38,496 nt of DNA from a virus: positions 1 to 38,496 of IMG/VR virus record IMGVR_UViG_3300038701_001121, one strand, 5' to 3'. Below, piece after piece: positions 1 through 8,282 of this stretch. How positions within the stretch are numbered: position 1 is the first letter of the stretch; each line of letters opens with the position of its first letter. The position numbers and the translations under genes were made by a program. A model generated the notes under the pieces. The model saw nothing but the letters and a program-made list of their open reading frames with translations, was not told the origin of the DNA and made no database searches.

Positions 1-2
1 AG

Positions 3-2069
3 GGCCTGGAGAATAACGGCATTGTCCTTGGTCTGCGGAGCGGTACGAACGAGTTTATCGCTTACCGGGCGGGCGGTAATGATGCGGCTCCGAAGGAAAC
101 GACCGCGATTGTCTTTGACGACAACACTTCCGGCATTGGTCATACAGGCGGTGGTACGTTTGACGAGACAGACGTACAGGGACTGATTGTCTCGGTGGGA
201 AACGCTTCTCAGACCGCTTACGCCAACGTTGACCAGTTCCATATCATGAACGACATAACCATCATCGGTGGGCGCACGGATGAACCGGAGGGCTGGGGCG
301 CTGCTTATGACATAGCGGTGTCAGCCAATATTCCCACAGTCGAGAAATTGGGCGAGGCGTACCAAACGAAGCAGGATATTACTGTTGGTGATGGTTCAAG
401 CACCCTCAACTTCGCCACCAACGGTCAATCCCTGTTCTTGGCTGGCGCGGCTTCTGTTGCTGCTAAAAATGTAGAGATGCAAGCAGCAGGTGTTGCTGTG
501 ACGCTTTATGGCGTGTCGGGCGACAGCATCAGCATTAATGACCCGATTGTATCAACGGGCAATCCCGGAGATTCGTTCAACATTGACGGTTCGTCCACGC
601 CTGACGCTAATTGGGACTTTGACGGCGGGCTAGTTGCTGGCTTCCCGACCGTATCGCTACGGGATATCGGGGCAGGGGCTTACGCAGGCTTCACCATTTC
701 AGCTTGCGCGGAGGTCACGCACAATGACAGCGATCTGACAGGCGGGCTGACTATCTCCGGCTGCACCGGCACTCAGGCCATCACGGTTACGGGCGCGACC
801 GAGGCGGCATTACAGAGTGCGATTGATAACCTTGCGGGCGTTGCTTTCTCTGGCTCAACCACCTACGCCCTGACTATCTCATTCACCGGGACTGGCGATG
901 TTGATTTGGTCGGCCCAGCCGGTATGACGTTTGCCAGCAGTGGTACAGCAGATATTCACTACACCTCAACCAGTGCGAGCGAGCTAACATTCACTCCCGG
1001 CTCTGGAACGACTGTCAACAGCACGGCTTATTCAGGTTCTGCAACGGGCGTCACGGTTGACGCATCCACAGCAATTACGCTATCTGCCCCGAACATCATC
1101 GACGACACCCGCTATCAGATTTACAACGTCACGCAGGACAACGAACTGTACAACGGGATTGTCTCTGGCGGTTCTGGTATCTCAATAAACACCACCATCG
1201 GAACGGGGCTGGATATTGAATCCGGCGATGAGTTGGAGCTTAGCACCGGTTATAACGATGCCGCGAATTACAAAGAGCCAACACGCGATTCCATCATTGC
1301 GAACACGTCAAGCAACGTCTGGACGCGGACGCAAGTGGATTGGGATGTTGTCGAGTCTTACGGTCTCGATGGTTCTGATTACGACTACACGGCTTCCGGT
1401 GGCACTGGCCCGTTTGAGGCTGACTTCTCAGACGACGAAACCGATTATGAGCTGACAAGCAATTTCTCCGGCGCTTCATTTGGCGCTTGGATTGGCTATA
1501 TCCTGACGACAGAAGAAGGTATCAGGAATTGGTACGGCGCGTTCACCTTCATTGATGCGGCCAACATTCGGATTAACGATGTGTCCACCTCGATTAGCGG
1601 TCTATTCGACAACCAAACCACGTCAGAGGTGTACCAGACTGATTCAATCCGCATCTTCCTTGAGTCAGGGAACAGGCCAGTTAAGAACCCGTCCACAGGT
1701 GGCGGCGGTGTCGATGTGAACTGGAAGAATCAGGTGTATCTGCAAACCACCGGCTCCGGCGCTCTCACGTCCGCGCAGGCTACCCAGCTTTCCTCAGCAG
1801 CAACACAAGCAGCGTCAGCCGCATCAAACACCAGCAGCCTGTCATTCACCGGCTCCAGGGTTGACGCCACCATAGGCGCTGAGGTGCTTGAGGGCGCAGA
1901 GACAATGGCCGAAACGCTCAGGATATTGCGGGCCGTGTTGGCTGGCGAAGTCTCCGGCGCAGGCTCAGGTACAGAGGTGTTCAAGTCAGCCGATGGCAAT
2001 ACAGACAGGGTAACGTCCACTGTGGACAGCGATGGAAACCGAACGGCGGTGACTGTCGATGGCTCTTAA
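3..2069 (+). CDS. Tail fibre/tail spike protein, C-terminal part (continues from 37431)
   Basis: The frame is open from the left edge and continues the gene that starts at 37431; joined across the overlap the protein is about 1006 residues. This part is rich in Gly, Ser and Thr and looks like a beta-rich fibre. The final 60 residues (a helical AETLRILRAVLAGEVSG stretch, then a segment ending in NRTAVTVDGS) resemble a C-terminal module I recall from many phage fibre and structural proteins. A Gly-rich linker (GGGGVD) precedes a Ser/Ala-rich helical segment. The probable role is host recognition at the tail tip, inferred from composition and from its place among virion genes. No catalytic site is recognised. 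An apparent ATG at 195 is internal and not the real start. Confidence 0.75.
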   Translation, partial: GLENNGIVLGLRSGTNEFIAYRAGGNDAAPKETTAIVFDDNTSGIGHTGGGTFDETDVQGLIVSVGNASQTAYANVDQFHIMNDITIIGGRTDEPEGWGAAYDIAVSANIPTVEKLGEAYQTKQDITVGDGSSTLNFATNGQSLFLAGAASVAAKNVEMQAAGVAVTLYGVSGDSISINDPIVSTGNPGDSFNIDGSSTPDANWDFDGGLVAGFPTVSLRDIGAGAYAGFTISACAEVTHNDSDLTGGLTISGCTGTQAITVTGATEAALQSAIDNLAGVAFSGSTTYALTISFTGTGDVDLVGPAGMTFASSGTADIHYTSTSASELTFTPGSGTTVNSTAYSGSATGVTVDASTAITLSAPNIIDDTRYQIYNVTQDNELYNGIVSGGSGISINTTIGTGLDIESGDELELSTGYNDAANYKEPTRDSIIANTSSNVWTRTQVDWDVVESYGLDGSDYDYTASGGTGPFEADFSDDETDYELTSNFSGASFGAWIGYILTTEEGIRNWYGAFTFIDAANIRINDVSTSISGLFDNQTTSEVYQTDSIRIFLESGNRPVKNPSTGGGGVDVNWKNQVYLQTTGSGALTSAQATQLSSAATQAASAASNTSSLSFTGSRVDATIGAEVLEGAETMAETLRILRAVLAGEVSGAGSGTEVFKSADGNTDRVTSTVDSDGNRTAVTVDGS
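4..114. repeat. Left copy of terminal direct repeat (assembly overlap)
   Basis: Positions 4-114 match 38386-38496 with a single difference (C at 113, T at 38495). The offset of 38,382 keeps the tail-fibre reading frame intact. This is what a circular or circularly permuted genome looks like when an assembler opens it, so it should be trimmed rather than read as a biological terminal repeat. Headful packaging of P22-like phages would give circularly permuted molecules of this kind. Confidence 0.92.
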
Positions 2070-2223
2070 TCACTTCCGCGCTAATCACTTCAAGGCAAAG
2101 CACTTTGGCGCTGAGCAATTCGGTGGCTCTGTTGTTGCTGCTGTGCTTGGTCGGCCTTCCGGCGTATTCATCTCTGACTTTGAGATTGAGGTAGCGATTG
2201 CTGCTTTTATGGCGACCTATTAG
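2059..2223 (+). CDS. Small conserved phage protein with HF repeats
   Basis: This 54-residue protein starts at ATG 2059 inside the last codons of the tail-fibre gene (11 bp overlap), which suggests translational coupling. It opens with MALNHFRANHFKAKHFGAEQF, four HF dipeptides spaced five to six residues apart, followed by a short hydrophobic stretch (VVAAVLGRPSGVF). Similar tiny proteins with HFRA/HFKA repeats lie next to tail genes in other phages, as I recall the pattern. Function is unknown. It may be a small structural or assembly factor. Confidence 0.6.
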   Translation: MALNHFRANHFKAKHFGAEQFGGSVVAAVLGRPSGVFISDFEIEVAIAAFMATY

Positions 2224-2254
2224 GCGTAACTATTACGGCTCATTTGTTTGTCTA

Positions 2255-2272
2255 TTTTCAAGACCTGACCCC
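2255..2272 (-). repeat. Dispersed GGGGTCAGGTCTTGAA motif, copy 1
   Basis: On the minus strand this reads GGGGTCAGGTCTTGAAAA. A near-identical motif lies on the plus strand at 29636-29651, one mismatch over 16 bases. It sits in the 109-bp non-coding gap (2224-2332) between the small HF-repeat gene and the scaffold gene. I see no clear promoter or terminator in the rest of that gap; the scaffold gene has a usable ribosome site (AAAGGG) ahead of ATG 2333. Confidence 0.5.
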
Positions 2273-2332
2273 GCTTAAAATTACCTCCAATGTACGCGAC
2301 ATTTTCGCGGCTTTTACCTGCAAAGGGCACAC

Positions 2333-3118
2333 ATGAGTGATGAAGATTCGCTGAACACAGCGACGGAAGAATCCGTTGTTGAACCCGTAGATGGGGCCGA
2401 CTCAGCACCGGCTAGTGAAGGGCAACACGAAGAAAAAGTCATTTTTGATGAGGCACAACAGGCCAAAGTTGACGAAATCATAGGCAAGAAAACCTATGAG
2501 GCCCGCCAAAGGGAGCGTGAACTGGAAGCCGAACGGGAAGCGCTGCGAAAGCAGCTTGAAGAAGTCTCCCAACAGGTGCCGCAAAACGAACGGCCTGCTA
2601 TTCCGCCAGTTCCTGATCCGTTTGACGACGATTACGACGAACAGATTAAGGCGCGGGATGCGGCTCTACTGAAAGCAGCAGAATTTGACGCTCAACAGTC
2701 CCTGAAAGCGGAGCAATCCAAAAGGGAACAAGAGCAAAAGATGCTTCAAGAGGCCAAAGCCCTTGAGGAACGGGCGCAGACCCACGCAGAGAAGGCCAAG
2801 AAACTCAACGTTACCGACGAAGAGTTGGCCCAATCTCAAAAAGTTCTCGTGAACTTCGGGATATCCCCCGAAATCGCAGAATACATCCTCGATGATGACC
2901 AGGGTCCGCTTATTCAGCGGTATCTCGCCCAACACCCCCAAGAGTTAGATCAAGTCGTGCGGATGCCAAGTCATCGCGGCCTGATCCATCTGGCTACTGA
3001 AATCAAGTCAAAAGCTGCTGTGAAAACCACATCGAACGCACCCGAACCGCCCGACATGTTGGAAGGCGGAGGTTCCCCACCAAGTAAACGGGGGCCAGCA
3101 GGTCTAACTATCGAGTGA
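2333..3118 (+). CDS. Capsid scaffolding protein, P22 gp8-like
   Basis: The protein has 261 residues and is acidic at the N-terminus. A long charged helical segment with many Glu, Lys and Gln residues (about 30-160) is predicted to form coiled coil, and the short tail is Pro/Gly-rich. It lies directly upstream of the coat gene, the normal place for a scaffold that assembles with coat and portal into the procapsid and then leaves. P22 scaffold is about 303 residues, so this one is slightly short. The assignment rests on composition, size and position. The usual basic C-terminal coat-binding helix is not obvious, because the protein ends SPPSKRGPAGLTIE. Confidence 0.75.
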   Translation: MSDEDSLNTATEESVVEPVDGADSAPASEGQHEEKVIFDEAQQAKVDEIIGKKTYEARQRERELEAEREALRKQLEEVSQQVPQNERPAIPPVPDPFDDDYDEQIKARDAALLKAAEFDAQQSLKAEQSKREQEQKMLQEAKALEERAQTHAEKAKKLNVTDEELAQSQKVLVNFGISPEIAEYILDDDQGPLIQRYLAQHPQELDQVVRMPSHRGLIHLATEIKSKAAVKTTSNAPEPPDMLEGGGSPPSKRGPAGLTIE

Positions 3119-3157
3119 CCGTTGGCATGGGAAGCGTTCTCACAGGAGTGACTTTCC

Positions 3158-4420
3158 ATGACCAACAACACAGCATCAAACTACACGGAAAAGCTGGCCC
3201 GTGTATTTATGGAGAAATTCGAGAGTTCTCGGGTTCTCTGTAAAGCGGTAAATACCCAGCTTCTGACCCCGAGAATCGAGCCTTCAAACGGCGGCACGGT
3301 ATCTTTCAAACGCCCCCATGATTACAACGCCATTGAAACATCTGGCGGCGATATCTCCATGTCCACCAAGTCAGACATTCTGGCAGGTAAGGCAACGGGC
3401 GAGGTGCAGAATTACATTACCATCGCTACCGAATGGACAAACCTTGAGGAAGCGCTGCAACTTGATCAGCTTGACCAGATCCTTGCGCCAATGGCTGCCC
3501 GAGCCGTTACCACGCTGGAGCTGAATCTTGGCGCGTTCATGTACAAGAACTGTAACGGCGCTATCGGCACCCCCGGCACACGTCCGACCACATGGCTGGA
3601 TGTAGCAGAGGGCAAGGCTTACTTTGAAGCCCTCGGCGTACCGCAGGATACTGATTGGAATTACGTCATGACCCCGTATGACGCGGTGAAGCTGGCGAAC
3701 GTCCAAACAGGTCTCGCGGCTAACGGTCAAGTGGACTCTGCATGGCAACGAGCGCAGGTAACCAACAACCTTGCCGGGTTGAAGGTTATGACCTCGAATG
3801 CTCTTGCGTCCTTCACTACCGGCTCCGAGTCTGACCGGGAAGGGGCCATCGACGGCACCCCAACGGTGACTTACGTTGGCCACAAAGACACCATGATTCA
3901 GACCATCCCGGTCAAGAGTTTTGGTGCAGGCGCGACGGTCATCAAGGCGGGTGAAGTTATCCAGGTAACTGGTATGCCGCGACTGTCCCTGTCAACCCGT
4001 GAGCAGATTCAGGACAACGCTGGTAACACCGTCCTGTATCGCGGCACGGTGACAGAGGATGTCACGCTGTCATCTGGTGCTGGAGATATCACGGTTGCTG
4101 GCCCTGCTATCTACGAGGCTAACGGGCAGTACAACACTGTTGAAAGCGCTCTCGCTAACAACGACGTTGTGACGCTGCTCGGCTCCGAAAGCGAGTTGCG
4201 ACAGCCAAACCTGCTGTTCCATCCGAACGCCTTCGGTGTTGGTACTGTGAAACTGCCGAAGCTGTATTCAACCGATACGGTTGCGACAACTGAAGATGGC
4301 TTCTCGCTCCGGGTATCCAAATACTCAGACGGTGACAGCAACAAGCAAATGGTGCGTTTCGACATTCTCCCCGCATTCATTTGTTTCAACCCGTTCTTCG
4401 CCACTCAGGCGTGGGGCTAA
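3158..4420 (+). CDS. Major coat protein, P22 gp5-like (HK97 fold)
   Basis: At 420 residues it is close to the 430 of P22 coat. It sits downstream of the scaffold gene with a good Shine-Dalgarno (CAGGAG, 3144-3149). The N-terminal region with a TVSFKRPHDY segment, the central WNYVMTPYDAVKLAN stretch and the run of beta-rich segments fit the P22-coat family (Pfam P22_CoatProtein), which carries an inserted I-domain in an HK97 fold. It should form the icosahedral shell. A hairpin terminator follows 8 bp after the stop, so coat mRNA can probably end here and be made in excess over the tail genes. Family membership is judged by eye. Confidence 0.85.
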   Translation: MTNNTASNYTEKLARVFMEKFESSRVLCKAVNTQLLTPRIEPSNGGTVSFKRPHDYNAIETSGGDISMSTKSDILAGKATGEVQNYITIATEWTNLEEALQLDQLDQILAPMAARAVTTLELNLGAFMYKNCNGAIGTPGTRPTTWLDVAEGKAYFEALGVPQDTDWNYVMTPYDAVKLANVQTGLAANGQVDSAWQRAQVTNNLAGLKVMTSNALASFTTGSESDREGAIDGTPTVTYVGHKDTMIQTIPVKSFGAGATVIKAGEVIQVTGMPRLSLSTREQIQDNAGNTVLYRGTVTEDVTLSSGAGDITVAGPAIYEANGQYNTVESALANNDVVTLLGSESELRQPNLLFHPNAFGVGTVKLPKLYSTDTVATTEDGFSLRVSKYSDGDSNKQMVRFDILPAFICFNPFFATQAWG

Positions 4421-4427
4421 ACCTGAC

Positions 4428-4447
4428 GGGGGCTTCGGCCCCCTTTT
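4428..4447 (+). terminator. Rho-independent terminator after coat gene
   Basis: A perfect 6-bp GC stem (GGGGGC/GCCCCC) with a TTCG tetraloop is followed by TTTT. It lies between the coat stop (4420) and the next start (4457). The U-tract is short, so partial termination is likely, leaving reduced read-through into the tail accessory genes. Confidence 0.8.
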
Positions 4448-4456
4448 GGGGAATCT

Positions 4457-5149
4457 ATGACAACAGCGCTGGACGTTATTACCGACGCGTTCAACAAGAT
4501 CAACGAGAACGAAGCAGAAGCGCCGATTGAGAATTTCGACGCCCAGCTTGCTCTCCGAGAACTGAACCGAATGATGGCCGCGCTACGCTTGGATGTTGGT
4601 TGGTATCCTGCATCTGCGCTCACGTCCACCTTGTCCGTTGATTCGGACGTTGAAGATTACATTGTTTACGCGCTGGCCAAGCGGTTGTGTGCTGATTACG
4701 AAATCCCTGTATCAGCACCGCTTGAGTCCGCCCTGAAAGACGCCAAATCAAACCTGTTCCTTCGGTACGTGAAGATTGGCGCATCCAATTACCATCCGCT
4801 GATGCCTCGTGAATACCGCACAGGCAACTACGGATACAACGCTGATTACAACGGTCTGGACAGAACGCGTAAGACCAAGACCGTCAAGACCAGCTACACC
4901 GTAACCGTTAATGATGACCTCATCTATGTCGATTGCGGCGACGGGCCTGTAACGCTCACATTCCCCGCTGCGGCATCTTGTGACGGGTATGGCTGGACTA
5001 TCGAGAAGATCGACGAATCAGCGAATCAAGTCATTCTATCGGCCAATGGCTCCGAACTGATTTATGGTGATGCCACCTACCGATTCAACGAGTATCAGCG
5101 GTCGGTAGAGGTGGTATCTGACGGGACGCAATTGGGGGGTCAAGTGTGA
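4457..5149 (+). CDS. Head-tail connector / tail accessory factor, P22 gp4-like, with extra C-terminal beta domain
   Basis: The protein has 230 residues. Residues 1-110 (TALDVITDAFNKINENEAEA, then LNRMMAALRLDVGW, then YALAKRLCADY) resemble the all-helical adaptor family of P22 gp4, which binds under the portal and closes the packaged head. P22 gp4 has 166 residues. Here about 85 extra residues (roughly 145-228) look like a small beta domain of the kind seen on phage fibres (SYTVTVNDDLIYVDC, a VTLTFPAAAS strand, then a NGSELIYGDATYRF strand). The next gene starts with GTG at 5146 inside this gene's stop. The terminator at 4428-4447 lies just upstream. Confidence 0.72.
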   Translation: MTTALDVITDAFNKINENEAEAPIENFDAQLALRELNRMMAALRLDVGWYPASALTSTLSVDSDVEDYIVYALAKRLCADYEIPVSAPLESALKDAKSNLFLRYVKIGASNYHPLMPREYRTGNYGYNADYNGLDRTRKTKTVKTSYTVTVNDDLIYVDCGDGPVTLTFPAAASCDGYGWTIEKIDESANQVILSANGSELIYGDATYRFNEYQRSVEVVSDGTQLGGQV

Positions 5150-6588
5150 TTGAACTTCCCATTGCTGGCGGCTTCTACAAATCGTCCGTCATTCCGGTTA
5201 ATACGCAATGTTGCGTTAACGCCTATCCGGTGATTACTCAGAGCGCCGACTTTGAGCGCCACAGTTTGTTTGGCACCCCCGGATTGAATCAATTGACCTC
5301 GGTTGATACCGGGTTCTGCCGTGGCGCGCTGGAAATGGCAGACGTGCCTTATTTCGTGATTGGCGAAACGCTGTACAGGCTGAACCGCACTGTCATGACC
5401 AGCGTTGATTCATTCAGCACGACCACTATCGGCACAATACCAGGGTCTACCCGCGTATCAATGGCGCAGAATGGTGACCAGTTGATGGTGCTTGTGCCGG
5501 GTGGCAATGGGTACATTTACGACAGAACAACGGATACCTTTGCCCAGATTACCGACTCTGATTTCGTGGCGAATGGCAACCCGCAGCACGTCATTTTCAT
5601 TGACTCATACTTTGTTTGTTCAACGGATACCGACAAGTTCATCTGCTCGAACGTGAACGATGGCACAAGTTGGGACGCGCTAGACGCGGGCACGGCAGAG
5701 GCTGACCCCGACGCGATTGTAGCCCCTGCCGCGCTCAATTCCCGGTTGTTCATGCTCGGCTCCAAGACTATTCAGCCGTTTCAAAATATCGGTGGCTCAG
5801 CCTTCCCATTTCAGGCCATTCCCGCAGCGACGATACCGAAAGGCTGCTATGCCCCGTTTTCCGTCATCACAACCAACAACGCAATCGTCTGGATTGGTGG
5901 CGGTGAGAACGAAGCACCGGGCGTCTGGGCATACTCCAGCGGATACCCGGAAAAGATATCTCATGAGGGCATTGATCACCTGCTCGGTCAGATGACCGCG
6001 AACGAATTGCAGGCCGTTGTCGCGTGGTCATATGCAGAGAATGGGGCGCACTTTGTCGGGTTTGGTCTGGACGATTCGACCATTGTTTACGACTTCACTA
6101 GCGGCCGCTGGCACGAGCGAAAGACGCGGGTATACGACGAGTATGGCTATCCCGTCGAAGCCCCTTGGAGAGCAAATGCGGTCGTCAGGGCTTACAACCG
6201 GACGATTGTTGGTGACAACGCGTCAGGAAAGATTGGTGAAGCGAGCCTGAATGTTTATTCCGAGTACGGCGATGAGATTTTGCGCTATTTCTGCTCTCAG
6301 CCATTCGAGAATCAGGGCGCCCCTTTCCGCATTACCAAACTTGAAGCGACGACAGACAGCGGCGCGGTGTCCAGTGATGAATCAGACCCCCAGATACGGC
6401 TTGCATTTAGCCGTGACGGGGCAGTTTTCGGCCCGGAGCGGTCGAGGTTAATAGGTAAGGTTGGGGAGCGGCACAAGCGGCAGATTTGGCGCAAAAACGG
6501 GCGTTTTGACCGAAGAGCGGTGATCAAAATCAGCTTTAGTGACAAATCAAAGTTCGCTTTGGTGAAGATGCAGGCGATGGTCGCATGA
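5146..6588 (+). CDS. Packaged-DNA stabilisation protein / tail hub, P22 gp10-like
   Basis: The protein has 480 residues, close to P22 gp10 (472). The N-terminus MIELPIAGGFYKSSVIPVN is followed by a segment announcing vital-plug-type content (CCVNAYPV, SLFGTPGLNQL), typical of the Phage_stabilise family. The rest is beta-rich, as expected for the hub that joins the gp4-type adaptor to the tail needle and spikes. The start is GTG 5146, overlapping the previous stop (GTGTGA), so translation is probably coupled. Order after gp4 matches P22. No tail-needle (gp26-like) gene is recognised after it, where P22 has one. Confidence 0.82.
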   Translation: MIELPIAGGFYKSSVIPVNTQCCVNAYPVITQSADFERHSLFGTPGLNQLTSVDTGFCRGALEMADVPYFVIGETLYRLNRTVMTSVDSFSTTTIGTIPGSTRVSMAQNGDQLMVLVPGGNGYIYDRTTDTFAQITDSDFVANGNPQHVIFIDSYFVCSTDTDKFICSNVNDGTSWDALDAGTAEADPDAIVAPAALNSRLFMLGSKTIQPFQNIGGSAFPFQAIPAATIPKGCYAPFSVITTNNAIVWIGGGENEAPGVWAYSSGYPEKISHEGIDHLLGQMTANELQAVVAWSYAENGAHFVGFGLDDSTIVYDFTSGRWHERKTRVYDEYGYPVEAPWRANAVVRAYNRTIVGDNASGKIGEASLNVYSEYGDEILRYFCSQPFENQGAPFRITKLEATTDSGAVSSDESDPQIRLAFSRDGAVFGPERSRLIGKVGERHKRQIWRKNGRFDRRAVIKISFSDKSKFALVKMQAMVA

Positions 6589-6833
6589 TTAGTTTTTCGC
6601 CCCTCGAACCCGTTGTTGACAAGCAGGGCCGGTTAATGCCGGAGTGGGTCGGTGTCTTTCAATTGTTAGCTGAACTTGACCCCGAGTTCGGCTCAGGCTC
6701 ACCCGAAACGGTGGTCAGCGCGAGAAAGGGCCGGTTTTACATTGATACGGCAGGGAGCGCAGGCAGCACCTTGTACGTTAAACAAGCGTCTGACATTTCA
6801 GGCGATGCCACGAAAGGGTGGATACAGGTCTAG
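6585..6833 (+). CDS. Small tail-associated protein
   Basis: The protein has 82 residues and its start overlaps the previous stop by 4 bp (ATGA). The N-terminus contains EPVVDKQGRLMPEWVGVFQLL. The C-terminal half (RKGRFYIDTAGSAGSTLYVK) resembles a short beta module common at the ends of phage tail and fibre proteins, where it often reads like APVGSLYLRTDG. Its position suggests a virion protein of the tail hub, possibly taking the slot of the P22 tail needle, although it lacks the long coiled coil of gp26. Function not established. Confidence 0.6.
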   Translation: MISFSPLEPVVDKQGRLMPEWVGVFQLLAELDPEFGSGSPETVVSARKGRFYIDTAGSAGSTLYVKQASDISGDATKGWIQV

Positions 6834-6835
6834 TT

Positions 6836-7282
6836 ATGGGATTCTTTTCAGATTTGTTTGGCGGGGTTGACGACTCCGCGCAAGACGCGACGATTGAGCA
6901 GAACCGTCAAAACTTCGAGTACATCAAGCAGCAATCGCAAGAGGCGAAGGATTCGGCATGGCAGTTGTACCCGGCGGCGAGTGAGGCAAGGCGGTCAGGC
7001 TATCAGGACGTGATTGATTTGTTAGCAGGCATTGTGCCGCAACAGATTGGACTTGTTCAGCAGGGCAGGCAGAACCAACAGAACACCATCATGGGCGGCC
7101 AGGATGCAATGATAGCCGCGCTGATGGGCAATCCGGTGGATATGTCGAGCATGTATTCAGCGCCACTATCCGTTGATACGTCCATGTTCAACCGACAGTT
7201 ACCCGCGTCAACCTTCCCGACAAAACAGACCGCACAACCCGTCATGGACTATCGAACCCTGCTTTCAGGGAGAATTGTATGA
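6836..7282 (+). CDS. Virion protein of unknown function (ejection cluster)
   Basis: The protein has 148 residues from ATG 6836 (MGFFSDLFGG). It has a hydrophobic amphipathic N-terminus, then a Gln-rich helical stretch (about 20-90) and a Pro/Ser-rich tail. The small membrane-interacting start and the position ahead of two Gly/Ala-rich genes fit the gp7/gp20/gp16 ejection cluster of P22-like phages, but I cannot assign it to one. It overlaps the next gene by 4 bp (ATGA). An in-frame upstream GTG at 6818 would overlap the previous gene and has no good ribosome site. Confidence 0.6.
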   Translation: MGFFSDLFGGVDDSAQDATIEQNRQNFEYIKQQSQEAKDSAWQLYPAASEARRSGYQDVIDLLAGIVPQQIGLVQQGRQNQQNTIMGGQDAMIAALMGNPVDMSSMYSAPLSVDTSMFNRQLPASTFPTKQTAQPVMDYRTLLSGRIV

Positions 7283-8274
7283 GCGCACTAGCAAACATTC
7301 CGACAGGTTTACAAGGCTTTGAGCAAGGGATTGCTCAGGGGCTTGGGGGGCTGGATGTTCTGAACAACAGACGCCAGCAATCCCAAGTTCAGATGCAGAA
7401 CAACGTGGGCGCAGGGATGGCCCGCGATGAGGAATTGGTGACCCGAGGGTTGCGGAAGTTTGGCGAGAGAACAGACCAAGCAGTTTCCTCGCTCAGTCCT
7501 TATGCAACTCAGGGCCAAGGCGCGTCAGGTGTTATGGCTGCGCTTTCCGGCGCGATGGGTGCAGATGCGCAGGCGCAGGCGTTCGCTGATTTCCAGGCGT
7601 CACCCGGCCAAAGCTATCTGATAGATCAGGGAGAAAAAGCGATTCTCCGTAATTCGGCGGCCACAGGCGGCACTCGCGGCAACAACGTGTTGCAGGAGTT
7701 GCAACAGCACGGCATTGGATTAGCTGCACAGGATTTGAACGACCAGTTCGCACGATTGGGCAATGTCGCAGATCGAGGTTACAGCGCGTCATCTTCTATT
7801 GCCGGGCTTCGGTCTACTCAAGGCGCGGGTGCGCTTGATGCGTTGTCCGGTCTGGGCGGCAGGTCACTTGATGCGCGGACAGGGCTTGGAATGAGCATGG
7901 GCTCAATGGGCTATGACGCAGCGAGAACCATGCAGGGCGCATTCGAGAACGCGGGCAATAGCGTGGCGGGTGCGCGTTACGACACCGGCAACCGGATTGC
8001 AGATTCCATCAACAGCACCCGTCAGATGATGGCCGGAACACAGGGCGGTGAAGCATTGGCGGAAATCCTGGGCGGTAACACTGAAATGCTCGGCAACCTC
8101 ATTATTCAGGCGCAGAACGGTGATGCGCAGGCGATGGAAGGGCTGGCTGCATTGCTGGCTAACATTTCTGTTGGGGCTGGTTCTGCTACAGGCGGCACAA
8201 GTTCGGTGCCGGGCATTCAGGAAACGCAAGGGGTCGTGCCCCGGTTGCTTGACTCATTGTCGGCATATCAATAG
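7279..8274 (+). CDS. DNA ejection/injection protein, gp20-like
   Basis: The protein has 331 residues and is very rich in Ala, Gly and Gln. The central segment (AFADFQASPGQSYLIDQGEKAILRNSAATGG, about 94-124) and QHGIGLAAQDLNDQFARL match a recurring pattern of phage tail and DNA-transfer proteins (roughly F.ASPGY.F....G..A..R..AA.GG). Such proteins are carried in the capsid and enter the cell envelope with the DNA. It lies second in a cluster of four virion genes with small or no gaps. The family is recognised from pattern and context. Confidence 0.7.
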   Translation: MSALANIPTGLQGFEQGIAQGLGGLDVLNNRRQQSQVQMQNNVGAGMARDEELVTRGLRKFGERTDQAVSSLSPYATQGQGASGVMAALSGAMGADAQAQAFADFQASPGQSYLIDQGEKAILRNSAATGGTRGNNVLQELQQHGIGLAAQDLNDQFARLGNVADRGYSASSSIAGLRSTQGAGALDALSGLGGRSLDARTGLGMSMGSMGYDAARTMQGAFENAGNSVAGARYDTGNRIADSINSTRQMMAGTQGGEALAEILGGNTEMLGNLIIQAQNGDAQAMEGLAALLANISVGAGSATGGTSSVPGIQETQGVVPRLLDSLSAYQ

Positions 8275-8282
8275 GTGACAAT

